From Prescottella equi (GTDB lineage Bacteria > Actinomycetota > Actinomycetes > Mycobacteriales > Mycobacteriaceae), in assembly GCF_002094305.1 (NCBI RefSeq), contig NZ_LWTX01000001.1:930001-994000 (forward strand): a stretch of DNA of 64,000 nt, written 5' to 3'. Positions 57,001 to 64,000 of this stretch are shown here, in pieces. Below the pieces are notes generated by a model that saw nothing but the letters and a program-made list of their open reading frames with translations, had not been told where the DNA came from and searched no databases. The first letter of the stretch is position 1. Each line of letters starts with the position of its first letter. The translations under genes were made by a program, and so were the position numbers.

Positions 57001-60000
57001 CGTCGAGTACCGGACCGACATGTCCGGGTACCTGCGGCTGCCCGGTCTCGAGGTGGAACCCGTGGACTGCGAGCCGGCGGTCTCCAAGTTCGACCTGCAA
57101 CTCGGCGTCTCCGAATCGTTCACGCGGCGCGGCGAACCCGCGGGCCTGCGGCTGGACCTCACCTACGCCACCGACCTGTGGGACGCATCGACAGCGCAGA
57201 CGTTCGCCGAACGGCTGCGCCGGATCCTCGCTGCTGCCGTGACGGATCCACACGCCCCGGTCGGGGAGGTGGATCTACTCACCGAGGCCGAACTGTCGGC
57301 GATCGAGGCCGGACACATCGCTGCCGCGAGCGCGCCGGGGGCGACGCTCGACACCCTGTTCACGCGGGCGGCCGCCACGCACCCGCACACCGTGGCACTC
57401 GTCGCGGGTGAGACACGCACGACGTACGAGGAACTGCTCGCCGACGCGAGCCGCCTGGCGCGGGTGCTCACCGCCCGCGGCGCGGGACCGGACACCGTGG
57501 TGGTGCTGGCGCTGCCCCGGTCGGCCGACCTGGTGATCGCGATGATCGCCACCACGCTCGCGGGGGCGGCGTACCTGCCGGTCGATGTCGGATCCCCCGC
57601 GGAGCGAATCGCTTTCGTCGTCGGGGAGGCCCGGCCGACGTGCGTGCTCACCACCACGGACACGGCCCACTCTCTGGGCAGCCTCCCGGCGCCCGTCGTC
57701 CTCGTCGACTCGGGTGAGGTGCGGGCGGCCTGTGCCGCGGCGTCGCCGCAGCCGGTGACCGACGCCGACCGCACCGCCCCGCTGCACCCCGACAACGCCG
57801 CGTACGTGATCTACACGTCCGGATCGACCGGACGGCCGAAGGGCGTTCAGGTGCCGCACCGCAGCGCGGTGGCGTTGTTGGCCGGCGGCCACGCAGCCTT
57901 CGACCTGCGGCCGACCGACACCTGGACGCTGTTCCACTCCTTCGCCTTCGACGTCTCGGTGTGGGAGACGTGGGGGCCGCTGTCGATCGGCGCGACCGCG
58001 GTGCTGGTCGACCCGGCGGTCGCACGCTCGCCGGACCGATTCGTCGAGTTGCTGCGCCGGGAGTCGGTGACCGTGCTCAACCAGACGCCCGCGTCCTTCT
58101 ACCAACTGGTCGACCACGCCGCCGGTGTCGAGCTTGCGCTGCGGTACGTGTTCGTCGGCGGCGAGGAACTGGCCCCCGCGCAGGTGGAACGCTGGTACGC
58201 GCAGTCTCCGCAGGGTGGGGCCCGGGTGGCGGAGATGTACGGCGTCACCGAGGCCACCGTGATCGACACCACCGAGGACCTCGCCCGGGACGTGCTCGCG
58301 GACATCCCGGCCTCCGTGATCGGCCGCCCCCTGCCGGGTGTCCGGGTCGACGTGCTCGACGCGCGGCTGCACCCCGTGCCCACGGGAGTGCAGGGCGAGA
58401 TCTACATCTCCGGCGACGCCGTGGCCCGCGGGTACGTCGGCCGGCCCGGCCTCACCGCGGCGCGCTTCGTCGCAGCACCCGGCGGCGCCGGCGGGCGGAT
58501 GTACCGCACCGGCGACCTCGGCCGCCGTGGACCAGACGGGGCACTGGAGTTCCTGGGCCGCACCGACTTCCAGGTCCAGGTCCGTGGCTTCCGGATCGAG
58601 CTGGGCGAGATCGAGTCGGCGCTGCTGCGCGTCGGGGGCGTGGGGCGCGCAGTGGTCGTGTCCCGGCGGGGCGAACGCGGCGGCGACGACCGTCTCGTCG
58701 GCTACGTCGTCCCCACGCCCGATCAGCACCTGGACCCCGTCGGTGTCCGTGACGCCGTCGACCGGATCCTGCCGCCGTACATGGTGCCGGCGGCCGTCGT
58801 CGTGCTCGACTCGCTGCCCGTCACGGCCAACGGGAAGGTCGACCGACGCGCGCTCCCGGAGCCCGACTTCGCAGCGTTCACCGGGCACGGCCGCGCGCCC
58901 ACCGGACCCGCGGAACTGCTCCTCGCCGGTCTGTTCGCCGAGACGCTCGGCGTTCCCGCGGTCGCCGCCGACGACTCGTTCTTCACCCTGGGCGGGGACT
59001 CGATCACGGTGATCCAGTTGGTGTCCCGCGGCCGCGAGGCGGGCATCGTGCTCACCCCGCAGGACGTGTTCGAACGTCCGACCGTCGAGCGTCTCGCCGC
59101 GGTCGTCGGCGCCGCGGGCGCCGGCGATGCCTCCGACCGGGGCGCCAGGCTCGCGGAGATCGCCGGCGGCGGTGTGGGTGCCGTGGAGCCGACACCCGTC
59201 CTCCGTTGGCTCGGCGGCCGGCACGGCGAATGGGACCACTTCTCGCAGTCGGTCACCGTCCGGATTCCCGCGGGCACGACGGGGGCACAGCTGCGCGTGG
59301 CGCTGCAGTCGCTGCTCGACCGCCACGACATGCTGCGCGCCACCCGCCTCGGTTCCGGCGCCGACCTGCACCTGGTCGTGGCCGAACCCGGCTCGGTCGA
59401 TGCCGGGACCTGCCTACGGCGCGTGGACTGCTCGCACGTCCGCGACGACGCGGACGTCGATGCCGTCGCGTCGTGGGAACGGGCCGCCGCCGTTGCCCGT
59501 CTCGACCCCGCGGCCGGGGTGATGGTGCAGGTGGTGTGGTGTGACACCGGCCCCGGACGGGCGGGACGGCTCGCGGTCTCCATCCACCACCTCGCCGTCG
59601 ACGGGGTGTCGTGGCGCATCCTGCTCGCCGACCTCGTCTCCGCGTGCGAGCAGGCCCGGGCCGGCGCGGCACCCGAACTGCCGCGGGTGGGGACCTCGAT
59701 GCGGACGTGGGCGCACGAGCTGGTTAGGCTCGCCGCCGCACCGGAACGGGTCGCGGAACTGCGCTGGTGGCGAGAAGCTCTGACACCCGCCGACCCGACT
59801 CTCGGCGCCCGGCGGTTCGACCCGGACCGGGACATGACCGCCGAGCAGCTGTCGGTGCGCATCCCCGCGAGCGTGACGCATCGACTGCTGGGCCGGCTTC
59901 CGGAGCTGTACCGGGCGACCCCGGCGGACGCGGTGCTGTGTGCGACGGCGATGGCTGTCGCCGGGTGGGATCGCTGGGCCGGTGGCCGTGCGAGTGTCGT

Positions 60001-63000
60001 CGTCTCCGCGGAGGGACACGGACGCGAGGAGCGCATTCTCCCCGGTGCCGACCTCTCGCGAACCGTGGGCTGGTTCACCACGAGCTTCCCCGTCCGCATC
60101 GACCTCACGGGCATCGACCTCGGCGACGCATACGCTGCGGGCGACAGTGCCGGAGCGGCGCTCGCGGCGGTCAAGGAGCAATGGCGCGCGGTGCCCGACC
60201 ACGGCATCGGCTACGGCCTGCTCCGTTACCTCAATCCCGACACGGCAACGGCTTTCGACGACCTCGAGGACCCGCAGGTGTCGATCAACTACCTCGGGCG
60301 GCTGGCGGGACAGGGTGCGGCCGGGTGGTCACTCGACGCGGACGGCCCGGACACGATGGTCGACGCCGCGAGCCAGGGGCCGGTCCCGAGCACGCTCGCG
60401 ATCGACGCCTACGTCGTCGACCTCGCCGACGGGCCGCATCTGTGTGCCGCCGTCCGGTACGCGCCGGGTGTCCTCGACGCGGACGGCGCCGAGGAGTTCG
60501 CGGCGCTGTGGCGCAGTGCCGTCCACGCCCTCGCGGAGTACGCGGACCGCCCGGGCAGTGGGGGGCTGACACCGTCCGATCTCGACCTCGTGACGGCGAC
60601 GCAGCAGGACATCGTCCGCTGGGAGAGCGCGCATCCCACGTTGGTGGACGTGTGGCCGTCGACGCCGCTGCAGGAGGGCCTGCTCTTCCACGCGTTGCTC
60701 GCCGGACACGACGTCGACGCCTACCACGTGCAACTGGTGCTCGACCTCGACGGCGATCTCGATCCGGTCCGGTTGGCGGTGGCGGCGCAGGCGCTGATGG
60801 ACCGGCACCCGAGCCTGCGGACCGCGTTCGACAACCGCGCCGACGGGACGATCGTGCAGGTGGTACTCGACCACGTGGACGTCGACTGGTCGGTGGCCGT
60901 CGTCACCGACGGCCACGATCAGGCGCTGATCGACCGCGAACGCGAGAACCACTTCGACATGCGGACGGCGCCGCTGATCCGGTTCCTGCTCGTCGAACTC
61001 GGCGCCGGCCACCGTCGGCTCGTCGTCACCAACCATCACATCCTGCTCGACGGCTGGTCGATGCCGCTGCTCGTCTCCGACCTGTTCGAGTTGTACGTCA
61101 CCGGCGGTCGGCCGCTGGCCCGCCCGGCGGCGCCGTACCGGGACTACCTGACCTGGCTCGTCGCCCGCGACACCGAGTCCGCGCATCAGGCGTGGGCCGG
61201 GGCACTGACCGGGCTGCCCGGACCCACCCTCGTCGCGCCGCACGCCGCCGGGCAGCGGCTGTCGGCGACTGCGAGCGAGGCCGTTCCGGTGGACGATGCG
61301 ACTGCGGTGGCGTTGACGCGGACGGCCGAGCGGGCCGGCGTCACGGTCAACACCGTGTTGCAGGCGGCGTGGGGAATCCTGCTCGGGGAGATGACCACCG
61401 GAACCGACGTCGTGTTCGGCACCACGGTGTCCGGACGCCCGCCCGCCGTCGAGGCAGTGGAGTCGATGGTGGGGCTGTTCATCAACACCGTCCCGGTCCG
61501 GGTCCGGCTCGACCCGCACGAGACGACGCTCGATCTGCTGGCCCGGTTGCAGTCCGAGCGCGCCGCACTGATGCCGCACGAGCACTTGGGGCTCACCGCG
61601 ATCCAGGACGCGGCGGGCTTCGGTGGACTCTTCGACACCGCGATGGTGCTCGAGTCGTATCCGCAGGACGTGACGGCACTCAGTCGGCTCGCGGACGCGA
61701 CGGGTGTCCGCGTCACAGCTGTCGAGGGATTCGACTCCACCCACTACCCGCTCTCGCTGATGGCGTTCGACGACGCGGGGCTGCGGCTGCGGCTGCGGTA
61801 CGCACCGCAGGCCGTCCCCGCGGAGACCGTTGCGGATCTCGCGGCCCGGCTGTCCCGGATCGTCGCGACCGTCGCGCACCGGCCCGACACGCTGGTCGGG
61901 CGCATCGACGTGCTGGGGGCCGAACGCCGTGAGGAACTCGTGGAGGTGGCGTCGCAGCACCCGGTGACCCCCCGCACCTGGGGCGAGACACTGGCGGCGG
62001 GAGCAGCCGTCGATCCGGATGCGACAGCGCTGCGCTGGCACGGCGTCGACACGACGTACCGGGAACTGGACGAGCGCTCGTCCCGCATCGCGCGGGCCCT
62101 CGTCGAGCGAGGGGTGGGACCGGAGGACTTCGTTCCCGTCGCGATCCCGCGGTCCGCCGATTCGGTGACCGCGACCTGGGCCGTCGCGAAGTCGGGTGCG
62201 GCGCCCGTCCCGATCGACCCGAATCTGCCGCCCGGGCGGATCGGCTACATGCTCGACGACTGTGCGGCCGCGGTCGGTCTCGTCGCCTCTGCCCACCACG
62301 GGCTCCCGGGCGGACCGGAGTGGCTCCCGCTCGAGGAACTGGAACTGGACCGCTTCTCCCCGTTGCCGATTCGGGACGACGAGCGCACACACCCGGTCCG
62401 GGTGTCCGACCCCGCTTATCTGATCTACACGTCCGGGTCCACGGGCGCGCCCAAAGGCGTGGTCGTCACGCACACCGGTCTGCCGTATCTGGCGGCCGCA
62501 CAGATCGAACATCAGGGCGTCACGCCGAGATCCCGCGTCATGCACGTGTGTTCGCCCAGTTTCGACGTGTCGGTCCTCGAACTCACGCTCGCGCTCGCCG
62601 CCGGAGCCACCCTCGTCGTCGCGCCGCCCGACGTGTACGCCGGCCCCGAACTCGAGCGGTACGCGCGACAGGAACACGTCACGCACCTGCTGGTCACCCC
62701 CGCCGTCTGCGGCACCCTGGACCCGGCGGCGCTGCCGGACGTCGAAGTGGTCGAGGTCGGCGGCGAGCTGTTCGGCGCCGAACTGGTCGACGAATGGGCC
62801 CCCCGCACCCGCCTGCTCAACGCGTACGGGCCCACCGAGTGCACGGTGTGCGTCACCACCAGCGACACTCTGGCACCCGGCGAACCCATCACGTTGGGCG
62901 GTCCGGTGCCGGGTTCGGCGGTGCGCGCCGTCGTGCTCGACGGCTGGATGCGACCGGTGCCCGACGGCGGCGAAGGCGAGCTCTACCTGTCCGGGCCGTG

Positions 63001-64000
63001 CCTCGCGCGCGGCTATCGCGGCCAGTCGGCGCGGACGTCGGAGCGCTTCGTGGCCAACCCCTTCGGCCCGGCAGGGTCGCGCCTGTACCGCACCGGCGAC
63101 CTGGTGCGGCGCGCCGGCTCGTGTGGATTCCAATACGTGGGGCGCACCGACTTCCAGATCAAGATACGGGGACTGCGCATCGAGATCGGGGACGTCGACG
63201 CTGCGCTGACGGCGCACCCCGACGTCGAGTTCGCGGCGTCGCTCGGGCACACGGCGCCCACCGGAGAGACCGTGCTGGTGTCGTACGTGCGCCTCGCAGC
63301 CGACAGTGCCCTGGACGCCGCGGCGCTCAAGAAGCTCGCCGCGGCGTCGTTGCCTGCCTACATGGTGCCGTCGGCGATCACGATCCTCGACGACGTGCCG
63401 CTGAACTCCAACGGCAAACTCGACCGAGGCGCGCTGCCGGATCCGGTGTTCGCGACCGTCGACTACCGGCCGCCGGAGACGGAGACGGAGGCGGCCCTCG
63501 CCGACGTGTTCGCCGACGTCCTCGGTGCCGACCGGGTCGGGGTCGACGACAGCTTCTTCGAATTGGGAGGCAACTCGCTCAGTGCCGTGCGGGTCGTCGC
63601 CGAGGTGCAGTCGAGGCTCGGCCGGGCGCTGCCCATGCAGTGGGTCGTCACCGACCCCACGCCGGCGGCGATCGCCGCCCGGCTGGACGGCAGCGGCGAG
63701 CCCGCGGCGGAGGACATCCTGGTCCGGATGCGGCCGGGAGACGGAACGGAACCTCTGGTGTGTGTGCACCCGGCCATCGGGTCGACATGGTGTTACACGG
63801 GCCTGCTGCCGTATCTGCCGGCCGGCCGGGCCGTATACGGCATCCAGTCGCCCGGCCTGACAGACGGGGCGGATGCGCCGGCGACGATGCACGAGCTGGC
63901 GCGGAAGTACGTCGACCGGCTCCGCGAGGTCCAGCCGCACGGCCCCTACCACCTGGTCGGCTACTCGGTGGGCGGTGCGATCGCACACGCGATGGCGGTG
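48038..64000 (+). CDS. Four-module non-ribosomal peptide synthetase (3' end beyond window)
   Basis: A frame open from 48038 to the window edge (at least 5321 codons). ATG 48038 is the only ATG/GTG/TTG in frame between the upstream stop (47845) and the first domain. Order is C1-A1-T1-E1-C2-A2-T2-C3-A3-T3-E3-C4-A4-T4-TE. Active residues include HHxxxDG in C1 (His166-167), C2 (1717-1718), C3 (2767-2768) and C4 (4333-4334), and in E1 (1223-1224) and E3 (3850-3851). Phosphopantetheine serines are 1038, 2584, 3655 and 5180, and the thioesterase nucleophile is Ser5310 (GYSVGG). All four A domains keep YTSGSTG-PKG. The expected product is an N-capped tetrapeptide with D-residues at 1 and 3. The gene sits at the left edge of its cluster. 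There is no MbtH-like gene and no clear IdeR box upstream, so a siderophore is possible but not shown. Confidence 0.93.
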   Translation, partial: MELPFRVAAAPGTTDADGALPEPESGCGGCSEPMPLSPAQTGQWLAQQLDPAVPMSVAQYVDIGEGPGRLDVDLLSRAGSRAAREFGSGLIRLVLIDSRPHQILDPRLDTGTRIIDLRGEPDPEAAAHTWMRTDVTAPLDLLRDRLSVSVLLRIADDRWFWYTRAHHIALDGVGAATMLYRVADLYNAAVEGREPPSARAADLDAVNAADTAYVGSERWRTDRDYWAERMSGMPERCSLAERSAPARALGRDVGGVVAPDTAAALHEAQDRYGVSIAVLVASAIAAYTARHTGAEDVVLSLPVSSRTTAVLRRSGGTLANVVPLRVSVGVATTVAELVTEVAAALSGALRHQRYRHEDLRRDRGAHGAGRGFAGPLLNLMLFPEELRLGDTRTALDVLSSGPIEDLLVNVYRYGPAGPIRLDFKANPELYDDATLRTHHDRFARLLHALLNAPAEAPVGELPLVDTAALAARLASWQRPGADVEETLPALVARRAAESPDRVAVVWRSLRLTYAELTSRANRLARRLIALGVGPEVPVGVVLDRSDDLIVTLLAVVTAGGSYVPVDARTPASRRDYVLRDAAVGCVVTTVDVAAESTVVGPVVLLDDAATTERLGTLSGAPVADADRIRPLHPAHLAYVIYTSGSTGRPKGVQVAHTSVSTLLANARKALDTADGSVWAMFHAFSFDFSVWEIWGPLASGGTLVVVDQDTARSPDTFVDLLRREHVNVLGQTPAAFLQFAEAEKSAARPPADLRRVCVGGDDYDQRRMLPWLQRHGDDASVLVSVYGITETTVFLTEVVMDADGAQQPGNLVGRGLPGVRLHLLDRRLRPVPVGVVGEIYAGGSQVARGYGGRPGLTAARFVADPFSAGDRLYRSGDLARWDADGRLVFLGRSDSQVQVRGFRVEPGEIEATLAECPGVADAVVVPRWSDAGAVRLAAYVVPDAGAVLDPLAVRERIGAILPPYMVPAVVTVVERLPLTINGKVDRKSLPEPDFGTAAGAGRAPAGPVEEALARLFTEVLGVETVRADDSFFALGGDSIMAIQLVSRAREVGLSLTPRDVFDRLSVSGLAAVATSVEHPVEVLDELPGGGVGDVPPTPIVRWLVERGGPWSRLAQSVCVALPVGISAADLRGALQAVIDHHDMLRARFRTETAGFEVPPPGNVAAPDVLRRIAVDPEENLTGVLAAAREDATGRLAPTSGRMMQAVWCDVGPDRPGRLLLVIHHLVVDGVSWRILLPDLASAWEQVRDGRPPTLPDVGTSMRTWAHALTEWATAPERAAETGYWRGVLGESDPPPGRRDLDPNRDVVAAVATRLVELPQSVSAALSTTVPETVHGGVDDAVVTALAIALARWRHRRGVATASCLVLLEGHGREEHVIPGADLSRTVGWFTTIHPVRLDLTGIDLEAVTSGAAATGATGGGVLEALKVVKEQLRAAPDHGIGYGALRYLRDGADLADAPVPQISINYLGRTTLTDGDDGAWLPVDELGDLGASADPEMPVAAALDINLLTVDTATGPTLRASIAYPQSLFDAAEVQDLGDLWRSACGELASASRTPDAGGLTPSDVPLVDLDQETIEQLEDTYPDLAAVWPLSPLQAGLLFQTELAGTDTDPYLVQLTLELRGRVDGDRMHRAVQMLLDRHEILRVAFTTGPDGDPLQPVPRRVELPWSVADLPDPASVDRVLAEDRRRRFDMAIPPLLRALLIRGADDRYVLALTYHHILLDGWSVPLLIRELLALYATPDPRDVPVSASFADYLAWLATVDRAASIERWVEELAGVDEPTLVGAFERGRQLPTVPRADRLLLTEGETARLEELARARGVTLSTIVRVAWAIVLGAWTRRDDVVFGAIVSGRPPEVDGIEDMVGLFINTIPVRVTLHPAETLGELLVRCHADQAALLDHEHVGLADIERATGAAALFDTITVFESYPIDRGGLTADTDIAGMRVADVAVHDATHYPFALAASVDGGLEIRIDYAPALFDEHEIDTVADRLERVLHAIASEPDRTLARLRLISDTDYARLAPVHGRAGRRPRTLPDILGDAARIDPDAAALSCADRILTYRELDERSSRMARHLVAAGVGPEDVVALGVTRSIEFVLGVWSVAKTGAAFVPVDPTYPRERIDHMLGDSGARVGLTVDRWRDTLPGAVSWHTIDSAGYRHEVAELSCEPLSDADRRAPVRVDNPAYLIYTSGSTGIPKGVALTHRGLANLVAAERESLAVTEDARVSQFTSPSFDASVFELLMAFGSGAHLMIAPPEVYGGEELARGLATGGATHAFFTPSVLGSLPPDDLDALSSLAVAGEACPPELVGRWAPGRLMFNAYGPTETTIMSNIAGPLAPDEPVTIGGPTLGFVELVLDAHLQPVPIGMPGELYLGGPAIARGYHHRPGLTAQRFVASPFVAPTDRPTAEDEGTLPGDRLYRTGDIVRWREDLTLEYLGRSDFQVKVRGFRIELGEIDAALTDHPAVDFAATLGRTAPSGETVLVAYVRSGDDPAVEPDELLAHVARRLPSHMVPALIVPIPEVPLTPSGKLDQKALPEPDFPAAVDATGAAPFTPIEEIVAGHLRAVLGIDRIGPDDSFFDLGGNSLMATRVTRRLGAALDADLDVRALFESPTVRGLAARIRHGGRSESRPPLRPYPRPEVVPLSSAQSRMWSINQLDTASHAYNIVMAVRLHGDLDERALVAAVGDVVVRHPTLRTMYPLVDGGPVQRIVEPDAAPGPELVSVLGADLPAHLLRLIGRGFDVSREVPLRAQLLRMSRTEHVLAVVAHHIAADGFSMTTLARDVMRAYESRRRGSPPDWAPPALDYVDFALWQRDLLGDPDDPESLYRRQLAQWRSTLDGIPELIPLPTDRPRPSRQSFRGAVVGFDIDAADHARLAEVARHGNATMFMVAHTALAVLAARLSGTRDIVIGTPVSGRGEAGLDDIVGMFVGMLPLRTPIDTGAGFGDLLAVVRDVDLTAFSRTDLPFERLVDELAPERSTSYAPLFQVLVEYRTDMSGYLRLPGLEVEPVDCEPAVSKFDLQLGVSESFTRRGEPAGLRLDLTYATDLWDASTAQTFAERLRRILAAAVTDPHAPVGEVDLLTEAELSAIEAGHIAAASAPGATLDTLFTRAAATHPHTVALVAGETRTTYEELLADASRLARVLTARGAGPDTVVVLALPRSADLVIAMIATTLAGAAYLPVDVGSPAERIAFVVGEARPTCVLTTTDTAHSLGSLPAPVVLVDSGEVRAACAAASPQPVTDADRTAPLHPDNAAYVIYTSGSTGRPKGVQVPHRSAVALLAGGHAAFDLRPTDTWTLFHSFAFDVSVWETWGPLSIGATAVLVDPAVARSPDRFVELLRRESVTVLNQTPASFYQLVDHAAGVELALRYVFVGGEELAPAQVERWYAQSPQGGARVAEMYGVTEATVIDTTEDLARDVLADIPASVIGRPLPGVRVDVLDARLHPVPTGVQGEIYISGDAVARGYVGRPGLTAARFVAAPGGAGGRMYRTGDLGRRGPDGALEFLGRTDFQVQVRGFRIELGEIESALLRVGGVGRAVVVSRRGERGGDDRLVGYVVPTPDQHLDPVGVRDAVDRILPPYMVPAAVVVLDSLPVTANGKVDRRALPEPDFAAFTGHGRAPTGPAELLLAGLFAETLGVPAVAADDSFFTLGGDSITVIQLVSRGREAGIVLTPQDVFERPTVERLAAVVGAAGAGDASDRGARLAEIAGGGVGAVEPTPVLRWLGGRHGEWDHFSQSVTVRIPAGTTGAQLRVALQSLLDRHDMLRATRLGSGADLHLVVAEPGSVDAGTCLRRVDCSHVRDDADVDAVASWERAAAVARLDPAAGVMVQVVWCDTGPGRAGRLAVSIHHLAVDGVSWRILLADLVSACEQARAGAAPELPRVGTSMRTWAHELVRLAAAPERVAELRWWREALTPADPTLGARRFDPDRDMTAEQLSVRIPASVTHRLLGRLPELYRATPADAVLCATAMAVAGWDRWAGGRASVVVSAEGHGREERILPGADLSRTVGWFTTSFPVRIDLTGIDLGDAYAAGDSAGAALAAVKEQWRAVPDHGIGYGLLRYLNPDTATAFDDLEDPQVSINYLGRLAGQGAAGWSLDADGPDTMVDAASQGPVPSTLAIDAYVVDLADGPHLCAAVRYAPGVLDADGAEEFAALWRSAVHALAEYADRPGSGGLTPSDLDLVTATQQDIVRWESAHPTLVDVWPSTPLQEGLLFHALLAGHDVDAYHVQLVLDLDGDLDPVRLAVAAQALMDRHPSLRTAFDNRADGTIVQVVLDHVDVDWSVAVVTDGHDQALIDRERENHFDMRTAPLIRFLLVELGAGHRRLVVTNHHILLDGWSMPLLVSDLFELYVTGGRPLARPAAPYRDYLTWLVARDTESAHQAWAGALTGLPGPTLVAPHAAGQRLSATASEAVPVDDATAVALTRTAERAGVTVNTVLQAAWGILLGEMTTGTDVVFGTTVSGRPPAVEAVESMVGLFINTVPVRVRLDPHETTLDLLARLQSERAALMPHEHLGLTAIQDAAGFGGLFDTAMVLESYPQDVTALSRLADATGVRVTAVEGFDSTHYPLSLMAFDDAGLRLRLRYAPQAVPAETVADLAARLSRIVATVAHRPDTLVGRIDVLGAERREELVEVASQHPVTPRTWGETLAAGAAVDPDATALRWHGVDTTYRELDERSSRIARALVERGVGPEDFVPVAIPRSADSVTATWAVAKSGAAPVPIDPNLPPGRIGYMLDDCAAAVGLVASAHHGLPGGPEWLPLEELELDRFSPLPIRDDERTHPVRVSDPAYLIYTSGSTGAPKGVVVTHTGLPYLAAAQIEHQGVTPRSRVMHVCSPSFDVSVLELTLALAAGATLVVAPPDVYAGPELERYARQEHVTHLLVTPAVCGTLDPAALPDVEVVEVGGELFGAELVDEWAPRTRLLNAYGPTECTVCVTTSDTLAPGEPITLGGPVPGSAVRAVVLDGWMRPVPDGGEGELYLSGPCLARGYRGQSARTSERFVANPFGPAGSRLYRTGDLVRRAGSCGFQYVGRTDFQIKIRGLRIEIGDVDAALTAHPDVEFAASLGHTAPTGETVLVSYVRLAADSALDAAALKKLAAASLPAYMVPSAITILDDVPLNSNGKLDRGALPDPVFATVDYRPPETETEAALADVFADVLGADRVGVDDSFFELGGNSLSAVRVVAEVQSRLGRALPMQWVVTDPTPAAIAARLDGSGEPAAEDILVRMRPGDGTEPLVCVHPAIGSTWCYTGLLPYLPAGRAVYGIQSPGLTDGADAPATMHELARKYVDRLREVQPHGPYHLVGYSVGGAIAHAMAV
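48134..52700 (+). other. NRPS module 1: C(starter)-A-T-E
   Basis: The C domain resembles EntF (SPAQTGQW, PMSVAQYVDI, RHQRYRHEDLRRD, GPIEDLLV) and has no upstream module in this protein, so it probably accepts an acyl or aryl unit. The A domain's specificity pocket by eye is D-F-W-G-C-G-V-V-F. Carrier Ser1038 is in GGDSI, as is common before E domains. The E domain shows HHLVVDGVSW, EGHGREE, GYGALRYL and NYLGR. Confidence 0.85.
52790..55930 (+). other. NRPS module 2: C-A-T
   Basis: The C domain (VWPLSPLQAGLLF, HHILLDGWS) follows an E domain and should be of DCL type. The A-domain pocket by eye is D-A-F-F-A-A-A-I-M. Carrier Ser2584 is in GGNSL. There is no epimerisation, so an L-residue is expected. 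Confidence 0.85.
55950..60570 (+). other. NRPS module 3: C-A-T-E
   Basis: The C domain (VVPLSSAQSRMW, HHIAADGFS) differs from C2/C4 and reads as LCL, as expected after an L-module. The A-domain pocket by eye is D-V-W-N-F-G-M-V-I, closest to Thr/Ser-like codes. Carrier Ser3655 is in GGDSI. The E domain has HHLAVDGVSW, EGHGREE, GYGLLRYL and NYLGR. Confidence 0.85.
60640..64000 (+). other. NRPS module 4: C-A-T-TE (thioesterase cut by window end)
   Basis: A DCL-type C domain (VWPSTPLQEGLLF, HHILLDGWS). The A-domain pocket by eye is D-V-L-L-E-G-A-V-C. Carrier Ser5180 is in GGNSL. The type I thioesterase starts LVCVHPAIGSTWCY and shows the GYSVGG nucleophile. Its Asp/His lie beyond 64000. This marks the end of the assembly line. 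Confidence 0.85.

Noticed and set aside
50963-57253. Minus-strand open frame of 2096 codons
   Set aside because: Antisense shadow of the NRPS in very high-GC DNA; no domain and biased Arg/His/Gly composition.
60329-63988. Minus-strand open frame of 1219 codons
   Set aside because: Same kind of antisense shadow opposite NRPS modules 3-4.

Overview
This window comes from a high-GC actinobacterium, most likely a Rhodococcus or a close relative in the Mycobacteriales. Four things point there. The block at 43422-47277 has the mycobacterial SDH1 order (small hypothetical, membrane anchor, SdhA, SdhB). A CYP125-type P450 is present. The zinc alcohol dehydrogenase closely resembles Rhodococcus ruber ADH-A. 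A 13E12/DUF222 HNH protein and several apparently leaderless genes are also present. I see no rRNA, tRNA, CRISPR array or intact insertion sequence.

Left part (1-14065). An MFS exporter is followed by a cell-surface locus: two very large secreted repeat proteins (1592 and 1576 aa), a 46-residue peptide, a class E sortase, a 50-residue membrane protein and a class F sortase. The second large protein ends in a classical LPVTG sorting signal. The first has only a membrane helix and an arginine-rich tail. Hairpin terminators follow the MFS gene and each giant gene, so the peptide/sortase genes form their own unit.

Middle part (14046-43164), mostly metabolism. It holds the trehalose genes treX-treY-treZ, with a mycofactocin-type SDR gene between treY and treZ. 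Next are an ammonium transporter with a fused PII-like domain, a ClC-like channel, an ADH/DoxX-like pair with a 17-bp tandem repeat in the ADH leader, a PucR-type regulator, hypotheticals, an HNH protein, a GNAT acetyltransferase, the P450 and an acyltransferase-3/SGNH protein. Biotin genes bioA and bioF-bioD follow, with a 39-bp perfect palindrome over the bioF promoter. Last are ahpC-ahpF, with an OxyR-type operator but no oxyR beside it, and a luciferase-like oxidoreductase.

Right part (43165-64000). The SDH1 operon sits behind a perfect CRP/GlxR-type site. A small membrane protein gene follows a CIRCE-like element. A giant NRPS gene then opens at 48038 and runs off the end of the window, with at least 5321 codons. 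Its order is C-A-T-E / C-A-T / C-A-T-E / C-A-T-TE: four modules, with epimerisation in modules 1 and 3 and an EntF-like first condensation domain. No tailoring, export or MbtH-like gene is visible, so the rest of any cluster must lie to the right.

Start sites were chosen mainly from Shine-Dalgarno spacing. All family assignments come from reading motifs by eye, without database searches.
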